Of a DNA stretch of 64,000 nt, positions 1 through 8,725 are shown piece by piece. A program made the translations under genes and the position numbers. The notes under the pieces were generated by a model. It saw nothing but the letters and a program-made list of their open reading frames with translations, did not search any database and had not been told where the DNA came from. How positions within the stretch are numbered: position 1 is the stretch's first letter; every line of letters starts with the position of its first letter. The DNA comes from Nocardia sp. BMG51109 (GTDB lineage: Bacteria; Actinomycetota; Actinomycetes; Mycobacteriales; Mycobacteriaceae), in the NCBI RefSeq assembly GCF_000526215.1, contig NZ_JAFQ01000004.1, forward strand, positions 6,510,001 through 6,574,000, in the 5' to 3' direction.

Positions 1-626
1 ATGATCGCGCCGGCGGCGCCGATGACGAACGGGATCCGCCACCCCCAGCTGTCGAGCTGGTCGTCGGTGAGGAACTGCTGCAGCACGATCTGCACGGCGA
101 GGGCGACCAGCTGCCCGCCGACCAGGGTGACGTACTGGAAACTCGAGTAGAAGCCGCGCCGCCCCGGGGAGGCCACCTCGGACAGATACGTTGCGCTGGT
201 GGCGTACTCACCGCCGACCGACAGGCCCTGCAGCAGCCGGGCGATCAGCAGCAGCGCCGGCGCGGCGACGCCGATGGTCTGATAGCCGGGCGTGCACGCG
301 ATCAGCAGCGAGCCGGCCGCCATCACCGTGACCGACAGGGTCAGCGCCGAGCGGCGCCCGAAACGGTCGGCGTAGCGGCCCAGTGCCCAGCCGCCCAGCG
401 GGCGCATCAGGAACCCGACGGCGAATACCGCGGCGGTGGACAGCAATTGGGCGGTGGCATCGCCCTGGGGAAAGAACGTGTGGGCGAAGTAGACGCTGAA
501 CGCCGCGTAGACGTACCAGTCGTACCACTCGATGAGGTTACCGATGGAGCCGCGCAGCACGTTGGCGACGACTCGGCGTTCACCACCGCGGCCCGGCACA
601 CCGCCGTCCGGCTGTGTCGTGGTCAC
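1..626 (-). CDS. MFS transporter, metabolite:H+ symporter type (3' end outside window)
   Basis: Proton-coupled inner-membrane transporter of the MHS branch of the major facilitator superfamily, whose members carry organic acids, amino acids or osmolytes. The frame starts at a GTG (624-626) preceded by AAGGAG and leaves the window after 208 codons, so only about the first half of the usual ~430 residues is present. Visible are [18 protein letters not shown] (30-47), the loop motif [10 protein letters not shown] (83-92) and [12 protein letters not shown] (131-142). It lies downstream of, and in the same direction as, a second MHS transporter; the 98-bp gap holds a CRP-like site. The substrate cannot be read from the sequence. 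Confidence 0.85.
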   Translation of the reverse strand, partial: MTTTQPDGGVPGRGGERRVVANVLRGSIGNLIEWYDWYVYAAFSVYFAHTFFPQGDATAQLLSTAAVFAVGFLMRPLGGWALGRYADRFGRRSALTLSVTVMAAGSLLIACTPGYQTIGVAAPALLLIARLLQGLSVGGEYATSATYLSEVASPGRRGFYSSFQYVTLVGGQLVALAVQIVLQQFLTDDQLDSWGWRIPFVIGAAGAI

Positions 627-669
627 AAGATCTCCTTTTCGACGCTTCGTCGCATCCTTCGGAGATCAC

Positions 670-685
670 TGTGGCTGCGGTCACA
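670..685. promoter_or_regulatory. CRP-like binding site
   Basis: TGTGG-N6-TCACA, one mismatch from the CRP/GlxR consensus TGTGA-N6-TCACA, 44 bp upstream of the GTG of the partial MFS gene. A perfect copy lies upstream of the neighbouring MFS gene, which raises its likelihood. Confidence 0.5.
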
Positions 686-724
686 CGCCTGGCGACAGTG
701 CCCGGGCCGTTTTCTAACAGTCGC

Positions 725-2044
725 TTAGGACGCCGCCGGCGCCACCTTCGGCAGCTCGTCGGTCCGGGGCACTCCGGTGCCGCGCAGCGACGCGCCGGCG
801 GTCTCGCGCAGGAACACCCACGCCACCAGGCCGATCACACAGGCACCCGCCATGTAGTAGGCCGGGAACAGATGCCAGCCGGTCTGGTCGATCACCCATT
901 CGTTGATCAACGGCGCGGTGCCGCCGAAGAGGGCGGTGGACACGTTGTAGCCCAGCGCGAATCCCGCGTACCGCACGTGCGTGGGGAAGATCGCCGGGAA
1001 GGTCGCCGAGATGGTGGACAGCTGCGGCACGTACAGCAGGCCCAGGATGACGAATCCGAGGATGGCCCAGCCGAGCCCCTGGCCCATCAGCCAGTACAGC
1101 GGCACCGCCGCCACGGCGATGGCGATCAGCGAGAACAGCCACATCGGCCGCCGGCCGGCGAAATCGGAGATGGCGCCGGACAGCGGCAGCACCACCGCCA
1201 TCACCAGCTGCCCGATCAGCACCATCGCCGTGGTCTGCGATTCCTCCATGTGGATGGTGGTGTCGAGATAGGTGGGCATATACGACAGCAGCGTGTAGTT
1301 GACGACGTTCAACGCGACGACCAGGCCCGCCATGGTCAGCAGCTCGCGCTTGTAGGTACGCATCAGCTCCATCAGGCCGGTGCGGGGATGCTGCTGCTCG
1401 GCGACCTCGGTGAACACCGGGGACTCGTCGAGCCGGTTGCGCAGATACCAGCCGATCAGGCCCAGCGGCACGGCCAGCAGGAACGGGATGCGCCAGCCCC
1501 ACGAGGCCATCTGGTCGTCGTTGGTCAGGACCTGCATCAGCAGCACGACCGCGGAGCCGCCGGAGAAGCCGATCAGGGTGCCGAACTCGAGGAAGCTGCC
1601 GAGGAATCCGCGGCGCTTGTCCTCCACCGATTCGGCGAGATAGGTTGCGGCGCCGCCGTATTCGCCGCCCGTGGAGAAGCCCTGCACGACGCGCAGCAGG
1701 ATCAGCAGGATCGGCGCGGCCACGCCGATGGTGGCATGGCTGGGTAGCAGGCCGATGAGGCCGGTGGCGGCGGCCATCAGGAGAATCGTGATGGCCAGCA
1801 CGGCCTTTCGGCCGATCTTGTCACCGAGCGGGCCCCACACCATGCCGCCGAGCGGGCGCAGCACGAAGGAGACCGCGAAGCCGAGCAGAGTGCCGAGGGT
1901 GCCGAGGGTGCCGGGGAAGAACGCGTCGGTGAGGTAGGTGGTGGTGGCGGCGTAGGCACCGTAGTCGTACCACTCGGTGGCATTGCCCATCGCGGCCGCG
2001 GCCACCGATCGTCGTTGCTGTGGTTGCGAGTCGGCGCTGGTCAC
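725..2044 (-). CDS. MFS transporter, metabolite:H+ symporter family (ProP/KgtP type)
   Basis: Full-length (439 aa) MHS-family proton symporter for a small organic solute. The start is GTG with a strong GAGAGGAG ribosome site. Visible are NATEWYDYG (21-29), the loop 2-3 motif GPLGDKIGRK (71-80), a glycine-rich STGGEYGGAATYLAE segment and twelve predicted hydrophobic segments. A small GTL triplet repeat sits at about residues 45-53. It resembles the truncated neighbour at 1-626 and both are minus-strand, suggesting an old tandem duplication. A perfect CRP-type palindrome about 160 bp upstream suggests cAMP/CRP control. Proline, betaine, shikimate or a dicarboxylate are all possible substrates. 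Confidence 0.88.
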   Translation of the reverse strand: MTSADSQPQQRRSVAAAAMGNATEWYDYGAYAATTTYLTDAFFPGTLGTLGTLLGFAVSFVLRPLGGMVWGPLGDKIGRKAVLAITILLMAAATGLIGLLPSHATIGVAAPILLILLRVVQGFSTGGEYGGAATYLAESVEDKRRGFLGSFLEFGTLIGFSGGSAVVLLMQVLTNDDQMASWGWRIPFLLAVPLGLIGWYLRNRLDESPVFTEVAEQQHPRTGLMELMRTYKRELLTMAGLVVALNVVNYTLLSYMPTYLDTTIHMEESQTTAMVLIGQLVMAVVLPLSGAISDFAGRRPMWLFSLIAIAVAAVPLYWLMGQGLGWAILGFVILGLLYVPQLSTISATFPAIFPTHVRYAGFALGYNVSTALFGGTAPLINEWVIDQTGWHLFPAYYMAGACVIGLVAWVFLRETAGASLRGTGVPRTDELPKVAPAAS

Positions 2045-2606
2045 GCGCGCTCCTCTCCCGTGTTCATGGTTTGTTGCGTGCGCGTTGGCCGGGTCGACAC
2101 ATCGGGCACGAAGCCCGGGTTTACCCGATCACGCGCTCGCACAAACAAGTCGGTATGTGCATAACTGGTTGCGGCGGACGGCATGACGTGCATCGATATC
2201 AAAGGTGTGATGGTAGTCACAGTGTAACGGATGGGGCTGGTGGGGCTTCCGTGGTTTGCCGGATTCGGCCCGAGGCCGGCCAGGGGGCGGGTTCTTCCTC
2301 CGGTTCGTGGCCGCTACCAGCGCAATACCGGTTGGAGTGCACCGGCGCGGCCGAATTGCCGAGTCGCCGTGGGAAATTCGCGGCGACCGGTTTCGCCGCA
2401 GCGCACCCGGAAGCCGGGCCCGCCCGCCCTCCCGCCGCCGCACGGCAATCCGGGCGGCGGGTCGGCGGCGCGCGGAACAATGTCGAGGACCCTGACCGAC
2501 CGGCCGTTGCGGCTCGGGCGCCCGGCACGATCGCGCACCGCAGGTGACCGTCTCGCGGCTTTCGCGAGCCTGGCGTGTTTCCGTGCCCTGCGCCCCGGTC
2601 CCGGAG
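2045..2606. other. Intergenic region between divergent genes
   Basis: About 560 bp without a convincing gene; the open frames here are GC-driven and have no recognisable protein features. It holds the CRP-type site at 2206-2221 for the MFS gene on the left and ends at the promoter of the DUF6069 gene on the right. Confidence 0.6.
2206..2221. promoter_or_regulatory. CRP/GlxR-type operator, perfect consensus
   Basis: Exact TGTGA-N6-TCACA palindrome. It lies 162 bp upstream of the MFS start at 2044 and about 400 bp upstream of the DUF6069 gene. The motif is the known consensus of CRP in enterobacteria and of Rv3676/GlxR in actinobacteria. Control of the transporter is inferred. Confidence 0.65.
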
Positions 2607-2612
2607 TACCGT
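2607..2612 (+). promoter_or_regulatory. Likely -10 element of a leaderless promoter
   Basis: TACCGT fits the actinobacterial TANNNT -10 pattern and lies 6 bp before the ATG at 2619, placing transcription initiation at or next to the start codon. There is no ribosome site, which agrees with leaderless translation. Confidence 0.45.
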
Positions 2613-2618
2613 CGAGCT

Positions 2619-3125
2619 ATGAGCGACTACAACCAGCCTGGTCGCGACTACCCGTACTCGCAGCAGCCCGATCCGCGGTACGGGCAGCCCTCCCCGAGCG
2701 GGCGGCACGTCAACTTCGGCAGATTGTGGGCCGGCGGGGTCGGCGCCGCGATCGTGGTGGCGCTGGTGATCATCGTCGGGGTGCTGCTGGTGCGCGGCGT
2801 GCTCGGCTACGCCATCCTGGCCCCGGCCGGTGACGGCACCTACGGCAACATCGGCACCACCAGCTACGCGATCGGCGGTGCGGTGGTCGCGCTACTGGCC
2901 ACTGCCCTGCTGATGCTGCTGATGCTGTTCATGCCGAACCCGCTGACGCTGTTCCAGTGGATCATCGTGCTGTGCACGGCCGTGGCGGTGCTGCTGCCGT
3001 TCACCCTGACCGCCGATCGCAGCGCCCAGGTCGCCACCGCCGTCATCAATGCCGTCGCCGGATTCGCGCTGCTGACCGTCCTCGGCTCGGCCGCACGGGC
3101 ATCCATCCAGGATCCCGCGCGCTGA
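2619..3125 (+). CDS. DUF6069-family membrane protein
   Basis: Membrane protein of 168 aa with no known activity. A polar, Tyr/Gln/Pro-rich N-terminal tail (1-33) is followed by four hydrophobic segments (about 38-62, 80-105, 110-130 and 140-160); this layout matches the DUF6069 family of small actinobacterial membrane proteins. ATG 2619 was chosen over the upstream in-frame start at 2544 because the tail begins there and TACCGT lies 6 bp before it. It is alone on its strand. Confidence 0.72.
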   Translation: MSDYNQPGRDYPYSQQPDPRYGQPSPSGRHVNFGRLWAGGVGAAIVVALVIIVGVLLVRGVLGYAILAPAGDGTYGNIGTTSYAIGGAVVALLATALLMLLMLFMPNPLTLFQWIIVLCTAVAVLLPFTLTADRSAQVATAVINAVAGFALLTVLGSAARASIQDPAR

Positions 3126-3358
3126 ATCGGGTCGCTGCGGCTGCCGCGCGCGGCTGACAACACTCCTGTTCAGCGGTTGCCTCGACGCTCGAGCGCCGGG
3201 ATCGCGGCGCGCGGTTGCCGCGCGGCGAGGCGCGCCGATTCGCCGGGGCGGACGAGATGCGGCACGATGGACCGCGTCGACTACGGGCTCCCGCCGGAAG
3301 TGTGCCGGGACCCTGTCGTCCCACAGGGCCGTCCGCCGCGGGAACGGGTGATCGATCG

Positions 3359-4102
3359 GTGGAATCCGATGTCGTACGGGCTGGTCGCGAGCCTGCCGCC
3401 GAGACGTCGGCGCCGAGCCGCCGGGCGGCGTCCGGGCCGGACCGTCGTGCGGTTACGGGGACACGCGTTGCTCTGTGGTGTCGCGGCCTGATCGTGCTGT
3501 CGGCGGCACTGGGCCTGGCGACCGGCCCGAGTTCGCTGGTCTACTTCACCGTCGACAGCACCGTGATCGCGCTCGGCTACCACCTCGGCGCGGTCTACTG
3601 GATGCTGCGCCGCCACACCGCCGATGCCCCGGCACCCCGGCTGCGCGGCGCCGTCGTCCTGTACACCACCATCACCGGCCTGATCGCGCACTTCGTCCTC
3701 GAGCACGGCGCGAACCCCCTGCCCGGGCTGGTGTCGGGCCCCGGTCGCCTCGGTAACTGGTCGGACTTCTTCCTGCACTACGTCACGCCTGCCCTGGTCC
3801 TGGTGGAGTGGCTGACGCTGTCGCCGCGCAACGCCTCGCGCTGGCGCGACGTCCCGGTGTGGCTGTGCTTTCCGCTCGGCTACGCCGCCCTCGTGCTGGT
3901 GCGCGGCGCGCTGTTCCCGGATTTCCCCGACCGCTACCCGTACCCGTTCCTCGACCCGGCGGCCCGCGGCTACGGTGCCGTGTTCGGCGAGATCATCGTG
4001 CTGACAATCGAATTCGTCGTACTCGCGCTGATCGTCGTCGGCGCCGACCGGCTCGGCACCCGGCTGCGGCGGCGGATCGGGCCGCGGCGCGCGGCCGGCT
4101 GA
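3359..4102 (+). CDS. Pr6Pr-family integral membrane protein
   Basis: Probable six-helix membrane protein of the Pr6Pr (FAR-17a/AIG1-like) family; the biochemical role is unknown. About 200 C-terminal residues are well-formed hydrophobic coding sequence with the family-like features TVDSTVIALGYHLGAV and DFFLHYVTPALVLVEWL, and it ends in an arginine-rich tail. The start is uncertain: the frame is open from 3215, but the upstream residues look like non-coding GC-rich sequence. GTG 3359 is the last start before the first membrane segment; ATG 3257 is an alternative. It converges with the patatin gene, and the two stops form a 9-bp inverted repeat (GCCGGCTGA at 4094-4102 against 4125-4133). Confidence 0.7.
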   Translation: MESDVVRAGREPAAETSAPSRRAASGPDRRAVTGTRVALWCRGLIVLSAALGLATGPSSLVYFTVDSTVIALGYHLGAVYWMLRRHTADAPAPRLRGAVVLYTTITGLIAHFVLEHGANPLPGLVSGPGRLGNWSDFFLHYVTPALVLVEWLTLSPRNASRWRDVPVWLCFPLGYAALVLVRGALFPDFPDRYPYPFLDPAARGYGAVFGEIIVLTIEFVVLALIVVGADRLGTRLRRRIGPRRAAG

Positions 4103-4124
4103 CCGGCGTCCGGGACGGCGCCAC

Positions 4125-4961
4125 TCAGCCGGCGGGCCAGACCTCACGCAGTCGCCGCGCGGCCCCGGCGGCCTGGCGCACGCCCGCCTCGTAGGCCGGT
4201 GCGAGGGCCGCGGCATCGAAGACGTCGGCGCCGAACGCGGCGATCGCCTCCGCGTCCGGGACGACGGAAATCCTTGTCGCCGAACCCGAACCGCCGTCGC
4301 GGCGGGGAAACAGGTGCGCCAGCGGCTCGACGACGACCACGACCTCGGCTCCCGCGGCGAGGTCGGCATTCACCGGCGAGCGGACGCCGCCGTCGATGTA
4401 GTGGCGCCCGTCGATCGGGATGGGCGGGAACACCCCCGGCACCGAGGTGCTGGCGGCCAACGCCTGCGGCAGCGATGCCGCATCGGCGCGCGTCCACGCC
4501 CGCAACTGTCCGGAGACGGCGTCCACCGAGGTGACCACGAGATCGCGGTGCGGCCAGTGCGGCACGCCCACCAGCGCCGCGATGCGCGCGACGTGATCGG
4601 CCGGATCACCGGCCCGCGCCGCCAGCGCCAGCTCGCCGACCCGCTGCCGCGCCCGCACCGGATCCGCTCCCCCGGCCATCAGGTCGCCCATGATCTCCCA
4701 CATGCGCGGCCGATCGACCGGTACCTCGGACGCCCCGGACCGCGGCAGGGCACGCAGCCGGGTCAGGTCGCCGTCGGCGGCGAGGACGGCGCCGACCACC
4801 GCACCGGCCGAGGTGCCCACCAGCCGCTCCGCCCGCGCCGGATCGACACCGGCCTCGCGCAGCCCGATCACCAGCCCCGTCATCCACGCGATGCCGACCG
4901 GGCCACCGCCGCCCAGCACGAGTGCGGTGCGGAATCCGTTGGGCGACAACGCGGCAGCCAT
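4125..4961 (-). CDS. Patatin-like phospholipase family protein
   Basis: Cytosolic or membrane-associated lipid acyl hydrolase (278 aa) with the Ser-Asp dyad of patatins. Visible are the glycine-rich oxyanion loop LGGGGPVG (16-23), the nucleophile elbow GTSAG (49-53, Ser51) and the DGG motif with the catalytic Asp (YIDGGVRSP, Asp190). Length and motif spacing fit bacterial RssA-type patatins. The gene precedes the large thiolase/crotonase fusion on the opposite side of a 32-bp gap and is transcribed in the same direction, consistent with a shared theme of acyl-lipid metabolism (inference). The substrate is unknown. Confidence 0.85.
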   Translation of the reverse strand: MAAALSPNGFRTALVLGGGGPVGIAWMTGLVIGLREAGVDPARAERLVGTSAGAVVGAVLAADGDLTRLRALPRSGASEVPVDRPRMWEIMGDLMAGGADPVRARQRVGELALAARAGDPADHVARIAALVGVPHWPHRDLVVTSVDAVSGQLRAWTRADAASLPQALAASTSVPGVFPPIPIDGRHYIDGGVRSPVNADLAAGAEVVVVVEPLAHLFPRRDGGSGSATRISVVPDAEAIAAFGADVFDAAALAPAYEAGVRQAAGAARRLREVWPAG

Positions 4962-4993
4962 GCCGTCACCCTAGCCGAACCGGACCTGCCGGA

Positions 4994-7972
4994 TCAGCGG
5001 CCCCGCCACACCGGGTCGCGTTTCTGCGTGAAGGCCAGCACGCCCTCGGCGGCGTCCTGCGAGGACATGGCCGCGCCCGCGACCTCGCCCTGCCGGGTGA
5101 ACGCCTCGTCGGCCGGCCAGTCCGGGGACTCGTCGACGATGCGCTTACCGGCGGCGATGCTCAGCGGGGCGTTCACCGCGATCCGCCGCGCCAGCTCCAG
5201 CGCCGCGTCCAGCGCGTGACCGGGTTCGGCGACCTCGTTGACCAGGCCCAGTTCCGCGGCGCGTGCCGCGGTGATCGGGTCGCCGGTCAGCGCCAGTTCC
5301 AGGGCGACGGCCCGCGGCAGCCGCTGCGCCAGCCGCAGCACGCCGCCGCCGACGGCGACCAGGCCGCGCTTGACCTCCGGGATGCCGAACGTCGAATCCG
5401 CGGCGGCGACCACGAGATCCGCGGCGAGCGCCAGCTCGCAGCCGCCGGCCAGGGCTGGGCCCTCCACGGCGGCGATCAGCGGTTTGCGGGGCGGTTTCGC
5501 GGCGATGCCGAGCGGGCCGCGGCCCTCGGTCATCGGCAGCTCGCCGCGCGCCGCGGCCTCGAGATCCATGCCGGCGCTGAAGTATCCGCCCGCGCCGGTG
5601 AGGATCGCGACCTGCGCGTCCGGGTCGGCGTCGAAGGCGTCGAGGGCGCGTTCGATGCCCAGGGCGGCGGCGAGGTTGATCGCGTTGCGGACCTCGGGCC
5701 GGTTGACGGTGACGATCGTGACCGGGCCGCGGCGCTCGACCAGTACCGGCGGTGGCGGCGGCGCGGGCAGTGTGGTCCGGTCGCGGCCCTCGATCCGGAT
5801 CTCGCCGCCGGTCACTGTCACCGGCAGCCCGAGCGGATCGCCGTCGAGCATCTCCTCGATCAGGTCGGATTGTTTGCTGCGCAGCAGGATTCGCGCACCG
5901 CCCGGGGCGATCAGGCTGACCACCGCGGCCTCGGGCTCGCCGTCGCGGGTGAACGGGACGGTGTAGGCCTCGAGCACGGCGGGACCGTCGTGGCTGCCGC
6001 GGGCCGGCCGGGCGGGCGGATTGTCGATGATCGGCCGCAGATGCCGGAACGCGGTGCGCGGCGGCTGCGCGGAGTACACGCCCAGCGCGTGCTTGGTCAC
6101 ATACCAGCCCAGCGACGTTGCCAGCCCGTAGGTTTCGGGTTCGGCGCGCAGCTTCGGAACCAGCGACGCGACGGCGTGCCCGCCGTAGTTGTTGCCGGGC
6201 CCGCCGCCGAAGGTCAGGCCGCCGGTGACCGATGGCGTCCGCGCCGGGTCTTCGATCGGCAGCCCGAGTTCGCGGGCGGCGATCTGCACCGCCACCGGGA
6301 AGCACGCGTAGAGATCGGCGTGCCCGATCCGGTCGATGCCGATCCCGGCGTGGCCGAGCACGGCCGCGCCCAGGTCCCGGATCGCCGGCGAGGCCGCCAG
6401 GTCGGCGCGTTCGCTGGTGAACCATTCGTCGTGGCCGGAGGCGCCGGCGTGGATGAACACCCACCTGTCCTGCGGAACACCCGCCGCCTGCGCGGCCGCC
6501 GCACTGCAGACGACGATGCCGCTGGCCATGTCGACGGTCAGGTTGGCGCATTCGAGTTTGGTGTAAGGCGTGGACACCATGCGGTTGTCCGGGGTGACGG
6601 CCGCGATCTCGTCGGCGCCGAATTGCTGTGGCTGCCAGGCGTATTCGTTGTGCTCGGCGATCGCCGACAGGCGTGACCACAGCTCGGCGACCGCGGCGGC
6701 GTGCGCGGCGGGGGTGCGGCCGAGGCGGTGCCGGTTGGCCGACTCCAGCAGCGCGTACATGTTGATCGGGGCGATCAGGCCGGCCGCGGTTTCGGCGGTG
6801 TTGTTGGCGGCCTTGTCGACGCCGACCGTGCGGGTGGGTGCGACGGCCGGATCCTGTTCCGGCCAGGACAGCTCGACCCCGGCGCGCTGGGCGGCGGCCT
6901 GGGTGGCGCCGGCCTCGGCGCCGGTCACCAGCACGGTGTCGTAGTCGCCCGCGGCGATCGCGGCGGCCGCCTCGTTGATCACCAGCTGCCCGCCGTCACC
7001 GCCGAACGGGCTGGACTGCACCGTGTCCACACCGGGGGTGCCGAGGCGCTCGGCGACGGCCGCGCCCAGGTCCCGGTACTGCCAGGACGTGCACGCCACC
7101 GCGAATACCGCGTCGGCACCACGCAGCAGCGCCTCCCCGGCGCCGGCGTCCCCGGCCGCGCGGCGCAGCGCCCGCACCGCCAGTTCGGCCGGATCGGCGT
7201 AGGCGGGATCGGGCGTGCGCTGCACCACCTGCCCGACACCGACCAGCACCGGGGTGTTCGGGTCCAGATCGGTGCCGGAGGCGGTGTGGTGCACCGGTTT
7301 CCGGGTCGGTCGCGCCCGCACCGGGCCCGCGGCCGCGAACGCGCCGGGCAGTTTCGCCAGCGATTCGCGCATCGCGTCGCCGAGGCTGCGTGCCACCGAA
7401 CCGCCCAGCGGTCCCTCGATCGGCGGACCGGCCACACCCGCGTCGAAATACACGGTGGCCCGGGAGTCGCTGCCGGACACGGTGATCCAGTAGCCGATCC
7501 GCACCTGCTGCGGGGCCTCGCCGCGCAGTTCGAACCCGGTCGGGCCCACCGCGGCCACCGTCCACCGGATATCGGCGGGCAGCCCCATGACCAGGGCCTG
7601 CTGGGTGAAGGTCTGCCCCTCGTGCAGCGGGCCCGGATTGCCGTCGCGCCACCCGCTGTGCAGGGTGAACCAGTCGCCGAGCCGGTCGAGGTCCGACAGG
7701 TACGCCACGACCGCATCGCGCGGGGCGGTGATCTCGCGGGTGGCGTGGGCGGTCTTGGTGAACTCGGTCAGGCCCGGCGGTGCGAGCCGGTCCTCGGCCG
7801 GTTCGGCGGCGGGGCCGGCCGCCGCCGGTGCGGCGCCCGCGCGGCGGGTGAGGCCCGCGATCAGGTCGCGGGCGATGCGGGGGTCGCGGCGCACCGCGCC
7901 GAGCAGGGCGCCACCGGCCCGGATCTGCTTGCGTACCGCGTGCATCCGATCGCGTCCGGGCACTGGTGACAC
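4994..7972 (-). CDS. SRPBCC / thiolase-like / enoyl-CoA hydratase three-domain fusion
   Basis: A 992-aa protein with three parts. Residues about 70-215 form an SRPBCC/polyketide-cyclase-like ligand fold. About 238-620 is a SCP-x/acetyl-CoA acetyltransferase-type thiolase fold, followed by the OB-like C-terminal extension usual in that group (to about 725). About 735-992 is a crotonase with LTGAGGYFSAGMDLEAA and GGCELALAADLV plus IPEVKRGLV. At the thiolase nucleophile position the sequence is SPFGGDGGQL (321-330) and no Cys is present there, so ordinary thiolysis is doubtful; retro-aldol or lyase chemistry as in Ltp2-type relatives is possible. The start GTG has a GAGGAGG ribosome site 7 bp upstream. 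A role in CoA-ester degradation, perhaps of sterols or other polycyclic acyl-CoAs, is inferred. Confidence 0.85.
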   Translation of the reverse strand: MSPVPGRDRMHAVRKQIRAGGALLGAVRRDPRIARDLIAGLTRRAGAAPAAAGPAAEPAEDRLAPPGLTEFTKTAHATREITAPRDAVVAYLSDLDRLGDWFTLHSGWRDGNPGPLHEGQTFTQQALVMGLPADIRWTVAAVGPTGFELRGEAPQQVRIGYWITVSGSDSRATVYFDAGVAGPPIEGPLGGSVARSLGDAMRESLAKLPGAFAAAGPVRARPTRKPVHHTASGTDLDPNTPVLVGVGQVVQRTPDPAYADPAELAVRALRRAAGDAGAGEALLRGADAVFAVACTSWQYRDLGAAVAERLGTPGVDTVQSSPFGGDGGQLVINEAAAAIAAGDYDTVLVTGAEAGATQAAAQRAGVELSWPEQDPAVAPTRTVGVDKAANNTAETAAGLIAPINMYALLESANRHRLGRTPAAHAAAVAELWSRLSAIAEHNEYAWQPQQFGADEIAAVTPDNRMVSTPYTKLECANLTVDMASGIVVCSAAAAQAAGVPQDRWVFIHAGASGHDEWFTSERADLAASPAIRDLGAAVLGHAGIGIDRIGHADLYACFPVAVQIAARELGLPIEDPARTPSVTGGLTFGGGPGNNYGGHAVASLVPKLRAEPETYGLATSLGWYVTKHALGVYSAQPPRTAFRHLRPIIDNPPARPARGSHDGPAVLEAYTVPFTRDGEPEAAVVSLIAPGGARILLRSKQSDLIEEMLDGDPLGLPVTVTGGEIRIEGRDRTTLPAPPPPPVLVERRGPVTIVTVNRPEVRNAINLAAALGIERALDAFDADPDAQVAILTGAGGYFSAGMDLEAAARGELPMTEGRGPLGIAAKPPRKPLIAAVEGPALAGGCELALAADLVVAAADSTFGIPEVKRGLVAVGGGVLRLAQRLPRAVALELALTGDPITAARAAELGLVNEVAEPGHALDAALELARRIAVNAPLSIAAGKRIVDESPDWPADEAFTRQGEVAGAAMSSQDAAEGVLAFTQKRDPVWRGR

Positions 7973-8192
7973 CGTTCAACCTCCTCGTCGAGCCTGAGAC
8001 CATTAACGACCAATTGCCTCGCCGAGTCAAAATCGGGTTCGCGGCCGCCCGGGCATCGCGGAGGGGCCGTCGGCCGTCCCGGATCGGAAGACCCGATCAC
8101 CACGGTAACCGCAGCCGGATCACGAGAAAACGCTGCGAACGGCCGGCGTGCACCCTTGCCCACCTCGCTATGTAAACACTAACTTACCGTTC

Positions 8193-8528
8193 GTGACCAC
8201 TTACCAAGGCGCAGCGCTCGAGGCTCTCGGGGATCCGACCCGGCGGGCGATCTTCGAGCGGCTCGGGCGCGGTCCGTGCGCGGTCGGCGATCTGGCGGCA
8301 GAACTGCCGGTGAGCCGGCCGGCCGTGTCACAGCACCTGAAGGTGCTCAGGCACGCCGGTCTGGTGGCCGACGAAGTGGCCGGCACCCGCCGGATCTACC
8401 GGCTCGACCCGGCCGGAATCGACCGGCTCTGCGCCTACTTCACCCACTTCTGGTCGACGGCGATGTCGGCCTATCGCGACGCAGTCGACAGACGGGCCCA
8501 CACGGCCGAACCCGAGGAGCAGTCGTGA
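8193..8528 (+). CDS. ArsR-family winged-helix transcriptional regulator
   Basis: Small (111 aa) DNA-binding repressor. ALGDPTRRAIFERL opens the fold, AVGDLAAELPVSRPAVSQHL is the recognition helix-turn-helix and TRRIYRLDP the wing. There is no metal-binding CxC in the third helix, so it belongs to the ligand- or partner-type ArsR proteins usually encoded with an AHSA1/SRPBCC protein. GTG 8193 is preferred over ATG 8148 because homology-like sequence begins there. The stop overlaps a GTG (GTGA at 8525-8528), as expected for coupling to a partner gene, but that gene is destroyed. Confidence 0.82.
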   Translation: MTTYQGAALEALGDPTRRAIFERLGRGPCAVGDLAAELPVSRPAVSQHLKVLRHAGLVADEVAGTRRIYRLDPAGIDRLCAYFTHFWSTAMSAYRDAVDRRAHTAEPEEQS

Positions 8529-8597
8529 CACAGCGAACCAGCGACAGACAGGTCCGAGTCGAGTGACACCTACGGCAAGGCGGCCGCCGCGGCCTGA
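8525..8597 (+). pseudogene. Remnant of a gene coupled to the ArsR regulator (probably SRPBCC/AHSA1 type)
   Basis: A GTG overlapping the arsR stop opens a frame of only 13 codons (VTQRTSDRQVRVE) before TGA at 8564. A shifted frame then gives a tail SDTYGKAAAAA ending at 8597. The first residues look like the start of AHSA1/START-type partners that normally follow such ArsR genes. The simplest reading is that the body of the gene was deleted, leaving its two ends. The family assignment rests on context and a short match. Confidence 0.4.
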
Positions 8598-8725
8598 ACC
8601 CGCGGCCTGAACCGCCGGTCCGGAGCTTCGAGGAAACGGTCCGCACTCGACGAAAGCCCATGTAGAACCGGCGATTCCCAGGAAGCTCGTGCCTTCCCGG
8701 ATGCGGTTGCCCGGAACGCGGCGGC

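Noticed and set aside
614..1747. Long plus-strand frame opposite the MFS gene
   Set aside because: Arg/Gln/His-rich composition with no domain; the antisense MFS frame has membrane helices and family motifs, so this is a shadow of it.
4094..4133. Inverted repeat of two convergent stops as a strong terminator
   Set aside because: The 9-bp arms arise from both genes ending in Ala-Gly-stop codons and the 22-nt loop is long; termination is possible but unsupported.
4922..6676. 584-aa plus-strand frame opposite the thiolase/crotonase fusion
   Set aside because: Composition is typical of antisense GC-rich DNA and the fusion on the minus strand has clear family motifs and a ribosome site.
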